A stretch of 64,000 nucleotides of DNA, taken from positions 88,644,118 through 88,708,117 of the forward strand of contig CP136069.1 in NCBI GenBank assembly GCA_032622095.1, read 5' to 3'. The stretch's first letter is position 1, and every line of letters starts with the position of its first letter. Below the pieces are notes generated by a model. It had not been told where the DNA came from and searched no databases. It saw only the letters and a list, made by a program, of their open reading frames with translations. This document shows positions 58,410-64,000 of the stretch, piece after piece. The stretch comes from Siphonodentalium dalli (Eukaryota; Mollusca; Scaphopoda; Gadilida; Siphonodentaliidae). The translations under genes were made by a program, and so were the position numbers.

Positions 58410-59160
58410 TCACCAGAACGAAGTGTTCACCGGGGGAGTGTATGGATATACCAGACTGTTAATATATTCGGGAAGGGAATCAAAGACAAACATCCGACGG
58501 AAACCAAATGTGGCTATTTTGAATTGTATCCGATCTTTGATAGGTAGCCAGTGAAGGTCGGCGTGCATGGTTACGCTACAGCCTTTCCTTCTTCGAAGTA
58601 CAATTCTGGCGGCGTTGTCCTGCAAGCGTTGAAGTCTGCTGATTTGCGAATCGGGGAGCCGGAATAATAGTATGTTACAGTAGTCTAGACGACTCGTAAC
58701 AAACGAAGCAACAAGTTTTTTTGCTGCGTCAACAGTGAGATATTTGCAGACCTGGCCAAGGCGTCGCAGTTCCAAGAATATATACCTGCAGAGGTGGTCG
58801 ATATGTGTCTCCATAGACAGTGTTCGATCGAGATGGACTCCTAGATTTTTGATACACGGAGAGAAGATAATAGTGTCACGTTCTGCTTGCAGTGATGTAA
58901 TGCACAATTGGTTGACAATGGATGGTTTTGCGACCCACATGACTTCAGTTTTGTCATTGTTTAACATCAGTTTATTGGAGGTCATCCAGGTTTTAACAGA
59001 GGAAAGACAACTCTCGACCCTTTTCACTAGGTATGAGTCTTTATCGGGTCTGCCGGAAAGGTATAACTGTGTGTCGTCTGCATACATGTGCACACATATG
59101 CCTTGCGATCGTACAACAGCACCGATAGGTTTGGTGTACAGCAGGTATAGAATTGGTCCT
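58410..59160 (-). pseudogene. LINE reverse transcriptase, catalytic half
   Basis: HMYADDTQLYL near the N-terminal end holds the catalytic ADD of motif C. It is followed by SNKLMLNNDKTEVMW (thumb entry), NLGVHLDRTLSMETHI and RLDYCNILLFRLPDSQISRLQRLQDNAARIV, all standard in CR1/jockey-group RTs. The frame is continuous upstream to a TAA at about 59167, which replaces the residue after GVPQG. RT primes on nicked target DNA to copy LINE RNA. Confidence 0.92.
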
Positions 59161-59165
59161 AGAAC

Positions 59166-59684
59166 TTAGCCCTGGGGCACGCCATAATCAAGATTGTAAT
59201 ACTGTGACAACACATTGCCAATTTGTATTCTCTGTTGACGACCAGTTAGGTAAGAAACGAACCACCGTAGAACAGTACCGGATATGCCGAATGATCTTTC
59301 AAGTCGATGTAGTAGAATTTGGTGATCAATCGTGTCGAACGCTGCGCCAAGGTCTAACAGACACAGAATAGAAACGAGACCTTCATCAGAAGCAACAAGA
59401 AGATCAGATGTTGTTTTCAGCATCGCGGTCTCAGTGCTATGCCCTGTGCGATAAGCAGACTGGAAAGTTCCCCATAGTTTATTATTGTTGAGGTGCGTTT
59501 TGAGTTGAAACAGAACAATTTTCTCCAAGACTTTTGATATAAACTGCAGGTTAGAGACTGGTCTGTAGTGATTTATAATATCAGGATCGAGACCAGATTT
59601 CTTCAAGAGAGGAACCACAATTGCTTCTTTAAAACAGACGGGAACTGAACCACTATAATGTGACGCATTAATCAAGTTGGTCAA
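59166..59684 (-). pseudogene. LINE reverse transcriptase, fingers and palm entry
   Basis: FKEAIVVPLLKKSGLD, YRPVSNLQFISKVLEKIV, FQSAYRTGHSTETAML, LLDLGAAFDTIDHQILL (motif A; the first Asp is seen, with Gly in a usual Ser position) and YGVPQG are the ordered RT blocks 0 to B. The stop after GVPQG is a single change from the usual Ser codon. The N-terminal junction near 59684 is a frameshift from the linker ORF. Confidence 0.92.
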
Positions 59685-60282
59685 TGGCTGATGGCTCTAT
59701 CATGAAGTCAATATGTTTAATTATGAGGTCTGCAGGCATTGGGTCCAGACTGCACGATTTAGGTGAAGACGAAAGAATACTTTTCCTAACGTGATCGCAC
59801 GTCACTTCCTCGAATTTACTAATTGAAGTTCCAGTGATTGAATCAAACTCAGGTTGGGCGTTGCTCTTGTCGAGCATAGATCTCAAATTGTGGATTTTAT
59901 TAATGAAATAGTCACCGAATGCATCAGGCAATTCCGAATCTTGTAAGTTGGTAGGTAATACTGGCTTAGATTTCTTCCCATTCAGCTCGTTGACAATTGA
60001 ATAGAGTGTTTTTGAAGATTTGGAGCTCGTGATTTTGGAGATGTAGAATTCCGTACGAGCGTTTCCGGTTAGTGTGTCTACTTGATTAGACTTTTCAACG
60101 AACATTTGGCGATGAATTGTGAGCCTAGATTTGCGCCATCTTCGCTCGGCCTGTCTACACTCTACTTTCGCTTCCCTGATTGCGTCTGAAAACCAGGGGA
60201 CGACGGGTCGACTGGAAACAGTCCGCGTAACCGATGGTGCATGTTCGTCCAGAATGGAGCGGAGATTCAGAAACCATTCCAA
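59668..60282 (-). pseudogene. LINE linker between endonuclease and RT
   Basis: VVPWFSDAIREAKVECRQAERRWRKS is the block typically found just after the endonuclease in CR1-like ORF2. Then come KTLYSIVNELNGKK, a DAFGDYFINKIHNLR block and SCSLDPMPADLIIKH, which leads to the RT. The last few residues are out of frame. Confidence 0.88.
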
Positions 60283-60540
60283 TGGAGTTTTATTTGGGGG
60301 GGGGTGCTGTAAATACTACTAACAATGTCTCCAGCAAGTTTCAGGTGATCAATAGATTTAAAATTCCGTGTAGAAATCGTTCTCTTTGCACATGGTGGGC
60401 ACGCGATATCCATTTTAAATGATATAACATGATGATCAGAGAAAGCAACATCACTAACGGAGGGTGGTTGAAAATTTTTGTCAACATGAAAAGACACATT
60501 TAAAATGGAACTATATTTTTTCTTGAAGTTGTCTTTACTT
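60267..60540 (-). pseudogene. LINE endonuclease C-terminal end
   Basis: VSDVAFSDHHVISFKMDI holds the SDH motif of the apurinic-type endonuclease, with the catalytic His. Only the last part of the domain is present; a G run (60296-60303) lies at the boundary with the linker, where the frame also shifts. The open frame before the SDH block fades near 60540. Confidence 0.82.
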
Positions 60541-60560
60541 CGTCTTTCGTTGTGATAGGG

Positions 60561-62530
60561 AAATCGATATTAATTGTTTTAGTTTTTCCTTGCTAGAATG
60601 TCATTATCTCAAGTTCGTTGCAATTCTATAAGAAATTTATATACCTCGACACTATATTTCGTATATAATTGCGACTCATTAGAGATCCTCTCTCTATATA
60701 AATATGCTTTAAAAATATGAGCGATGCACAGAGAGTATGCACTATTGAAGTTAGCGTCAGCCGATATATGAAGCATTCACTGCAATTTTATCGATAAACA
60801 ATTTTAAGTGATGGACTCCCTCCAAAATAAAAAAAGAAGTAAGTTCTTCCATTACAATTATAGATTCTGAAACTCAAACCTTCACTTTTTTTTTGGAAAT
60901 AAGAACATAAATAGTTTGCGTTTATTATGTATATTGCGTCCTGGTTGATGGACTCTACAATTCTCTAATTTTCATCAAGTTTTATCCCAAAATGAACTGT
61001 TGGCGTTGAATTGTCCAACTCTTACAACATGTGGACATGTGGACAGAAGTGTTTATGTGAATGGCCAACCTCAAATATGGTGAATTGTTATTCCGAGAGA
61101 TAGCCTATTATATACAAGTTTTCGCTGATATTAGTTTCGAAAATAGTAGTTTCCCCCCACAGCTCAGCTTGAGCCGATGTTCGATTCTAGACAGCCCAGT
61201 TAAAAAAAATCCCGATATCCCAGCGAACATTTTGATATATCTATTATGTTTTGGTGGTCGGATACATGTTTGACTCGATTTGTTCTGGTCACTAAATGCT
61301 CACCTTCTGTGGAATGCTCCCAGGAACGAGTAGCCGCAATGTCCACGCCTCGCTTCCTCAACTCCATTCTTGTTTTACGAGATGAGGGTATATTTTCCAA
61401 ACTCTGTCTTGAAACAATTTTGGACCAGTCACCTCTGGAATACTGTAGGATATTCACAATATCACACGTGAATATTGATAGCTCGTGGCTATTTGATAAG
61501 TGCGAACTGAAGGTATGATCTCACCTTATAGTAAATCCCATGGTTGTGTATGGACACATTATATGGTATTTGTAGATCGGTAAATTATATTTAGATATGA
61601 CTTGAGTGTTGGTCCAATCAGTCGACTAACAACACAGCCTGTTCTTTCGAAAACCCATACATTATCTGCTTATAATAGAACTTGTTTTAGGTAGATAATC
61701 TGCTTAGAATCACCTCAGTTTGAGTCGATATTGTGCTGAAAATAAGAGCATTTTAGTCACATTATCTATTCATGATGAGGCGATTCTAAGCATGTTATGT
61801 GCGGACAATGACACAATTAAGCCAACTCACGACTTTTCAGGTGTACGCTCTTTAACATGTGTTTTCACCTTGGCCAGCGCCATAAAAAGGAAATAACTGG
61901 TATGAGTCCATTATCCGCTTATTTCATAATCAAATTATCACATTATGTACCTATTGCACATTATATGTCGATTATGTGCGTATTTGCGCGAGTATATGTT
62001 GAACCACGTGATGCGAACGTGCTTTGCGCTGCACATTAATAATTCCCTATATGGTTGACATTGTTTTATATTGTGCACCGAAGCACTGTATGTGATATCT
62101 CTTAGAACCACTGTATGTGATATCTCTTAGAAGCACTGTATGTGATATCTCTTAGAATATTTCCCACCAAAATAGGACCGTTCTGACTAGATGTTGTCAG
62201 CTCATGGTCATAATGCTGTAAGAAACTCGAGAATATTGTACAAACTTTGCACGAATAATCATGTGCTAGAAATAGAAAAAGAGAGACACAGACGATCTAA
62301 GACACCAATACAAACACGGATATGACATGGTGCAAACATAAGGTAATTGGAACAGTGACATATGCTTTACGGAATGCGATGCTTATAGTGATCTCAGGCA
62401 AGATATTTTCAAATATATTGAAAGAAACAAACCTGAAATTTGTTTGCAATATGAATGAAGCTAACAAATTTATAACGATCACGAAAGAAAATCGTTAAAA
62501 ACTAACCTCTCAGAATACATACATAGTTTG
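60561..62530. other. No gene seen
   Basis: Short ORFs only. A three-unit repeat of CACTGTATGTGATATCTCTTAGAA is at 62084-62157 (23-31 bp units). A weak relative of repeat N (GCCTGTTCT, CGATTCTAAGC) lies at about 61600-61800. Confidence 0.55.
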
Positions 62531-62534
62531 ACAT

Positions 62535-62935
62535 AGCAGCAGCTATATCGGTTTCGGCACATAGGTCTATTCAATAGCTGAGAGTGACTGCTGGAGGTAT
62601 GGACTTATCTTGGTGTCTGTACTGAAGAAAGGTCATGGTAAATCACGTGATAATTAAATATAAATTAAATTAAATTAAATTATATCAGGAACCTCATTAA
62701 ATTGGTATTGGCTTTGACAGAGAATGTGACCATGCGGAGGTGGGTTTCTAACGACTTGGCACGTTCTCTGTCAAATTCATAACAATCTAATGAAGTTGGT
62801 AATATAATTAAATTTAAGTATCACTGATTTACCATGACCTTTCTTCGTTACAGACACCAATATGACTCCATACCTCCATCAGTCAAGCTAAGCTATTGGA
62901 AAGGCCAAGATGTGCCGAAACAGGTATAGCTATGT
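62535..62935. repeat. Large inverted repeat, about 400 bp
   Basis: The left arm has GGTTTCGGCACATAGG, TGGAGGTATGGA, GGTGTCTGTACTGAAGAAAG and GTCATGGTAAATCA; the right arm carries the complements in reverse order (TGATTTACCATGAC, CTTTCTTCGTTACAGACACC, TCCATACCTCCA, TGTGCCGAAAC). A second stem at the centre pairs TGACAGAGAATGTG with CACGTTCTCTGTCA. No ORF. Confidence 0.88.
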
Positions 62936-63004
62936 TATACGTATGCTGATTTATTTTTTGCAACTGGCAAACATATAGAATTTGTTGCTAGTGTCGTCCC
63001 TAAG

Positions 63005-63677
63005 TTAACCCTTTCAGTACCCTTGGCACTGAAAGACTTAAAGATACGGGCGGCGTTGGCGCTGGGTATGCTGTTAAAATATTCACATCCATCAAAACCA
63101 CCATAAACAGAAAGAATAGTAAAATATAGACAGACTTTGTTCATATACCAATCAGAAATATGGTATAAACAGTATGGTATTGTCAATTTTTTCCCTTTGT
63201 TATGTAAACAAAAGCCAAAAATTTTACGTTTCCTGGCTTTTGTTTAGATCCGAATATGGTAAACATAAAGAGCGTTATTTGTTACTGTTTTCCTGATATG
63301 GAAATAATAATAAAGAGCGTTTATATCATTGTTATGTGATTAACCAATATAATTGCGATGTGTTCTGTAAACAGAAGCACAACTTCTGTAACACGAGTAG
63401 GCTCTTGTTTACGTATGCCTACATCATCGTACGTCTTGACGACAATATACTATTTACGCGCTGATTATGTTTGGCGTATGAACAAAACTATATATATTTT
63501 AATATTCCTTATGTTGATGGCGATTTGAACAAATATGAATATTTCTGCAACGAACGCCGCCCGTGCCTTTAAACTGTTTATGTCCGTGATGGGTATTTGA
63601 GCATCTATATGCCTATGTGCGAGGCTCTGCCGAGTCCAATATATGCCAAATCCACCGAGCGGACATAAACAGTTTAA
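63005..63677. repeat. Chain of three hairpin or TIR segments separated by TTAA
   Basis: TTAA sits at 63005, 63038, 63569 and 63674. Segment 1 (63009-63037) folds as CTTTCAGT/ACTGAAAG. Segment 2 (63042-63568) has inverted ends AGATACGGGCGGCGTT and AACGCCGCCCGTGCCT. Segment 3 (63573-63673) folds as ACTGTTTATGTCCG/CGGACATAAACAGT. Each bounded piece looks like a TTAA-targeting MITE. Confidence 0.82.
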
Positions 63678-64000
63678 GCGACATTAGCTACATATTTTAT
63701 TTATCCATCGCACAAAACTTTCCTTTTGTGAAGTAAATCTGTCATTTTCCTCAGTTTTACATTAATTTCTTCGACAACGCCCTTACATTTATTAAGCAAA
63801 CTAATTACCATTCATAACATGCAAAAAACGGAGTGCAGCTTAGAGCCAAATAGTTCGTTGGGTTTTTTTTTATATTTATTCTAAGCTGGCCTTGTAGTAA
63901 TGGTTTATATATCTTTTAGAGCGAAAACATATCCGTTTACGAGTTTTGTATCAATTGCGATGAATTATAGACGATAAAAAAGTCCCAAAATCACAATGAC
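63678..64000. other. No gene seen
   Basis: AT-rich sequence to the edge of the window, nothing recognised. Confidence 0.5.

Larger units (their letters stand above)
58072..60560 (-). mobile_element. 5'-truncated CR1-like LINE
   Basis: Minus-strand order: end of an APE-type endonuclease, linker, reverse transcriptase with FxADD box, C-terminal GDRAFSV block, short 3' UTR and an (AAT)n tail on the plus strand at 58072-58095. The 3' UTR has TATAGCGCCTATCCC and AAGCGCTTTACA, which can pair partly and are widespread in CR1/L2-type LINE 3' ends. At least two frameshifts and one stop disable it. The 5' end near 60560 is judged by loss of coding match. Confidence 0.9.

Noticed and set aside
58735-59371. 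Plus-strand ORFs of 72-144 codons
   Set aside because: Antisense shadows of the LINE reverse transcriptase on the minus strand.

Overview
This is a window of animal nuclear DNA, AT-rich and with few genes. Pearl/Helentron-type repeats (a tandem core of about 130 to 170 bp next to ACGG or GTCT microsatellites), a Ty3/gypsy element, CR1-like and other LINE fragments, and many hairpin MITEs together suggest a marine lophotrochozoan, most likely a bivalve mollusc. That assignment is inferred from repeat style only.

Layout. 1-10510: a decayed minus-strand Ty3/gypsy retrotransposon. It has one LTR inside the window (10152-10510), two unrecognised small ORFs before gag, and then gag, a basic linker, protease, RT, RNase H and integrase. 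Three DNA transposons broke it later: a hAT-type MITE with an 8-bp duplication in integrase and two piggyBac-type elements in TTAA sites. 10860-22120: repeats only, including a 1.8-kb element with TIRs and an AT duplication (14871-16671), pearl-like arrays, and a nearly identical 270-bp tandem duplication. 22500-48951: the one probable host gene, on the plus strand. It has a TATA/CCAAT promoter, a signal-peptide exon (22821-22892), a roughly 19.5-kb repeat-filled intron, an ectodomain plus transmembrane exon (42423-43109), a 52-codon exon (44184-44339) and a large last exon (47374-48099). All visible junctions are phase 0. The predicted product is a type I membrane receptor with two cysteine-rich segments, a Ser/Thr-rich stalk and a tail carrying nine YxN motifs (Grb2-SH2 type) and no kinase. 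48952-58070: MITEs, foldback hairpins and a 38-bp minisatellite. 58072-60560: a 5'-truncated, frameshifted minus-strand CR1-like LINE. 60560-64000: a 400-bp inverted repeat and a chain of hairpins separated by TTAA.

The receptor is the only part where pieces appear to work together in the host: the signal peptide directs export, the Cys-rich ectodomain would bind a ligand, and the phosphotyrosine tail would recruit adaptors. The other striking feature is the density of short, near-perfect hairpin elements, in at least five families and most with a short GC-rich apical stem. All coordinates come from reading the sequence by eye. No alignment, RNA or database evidence was available.
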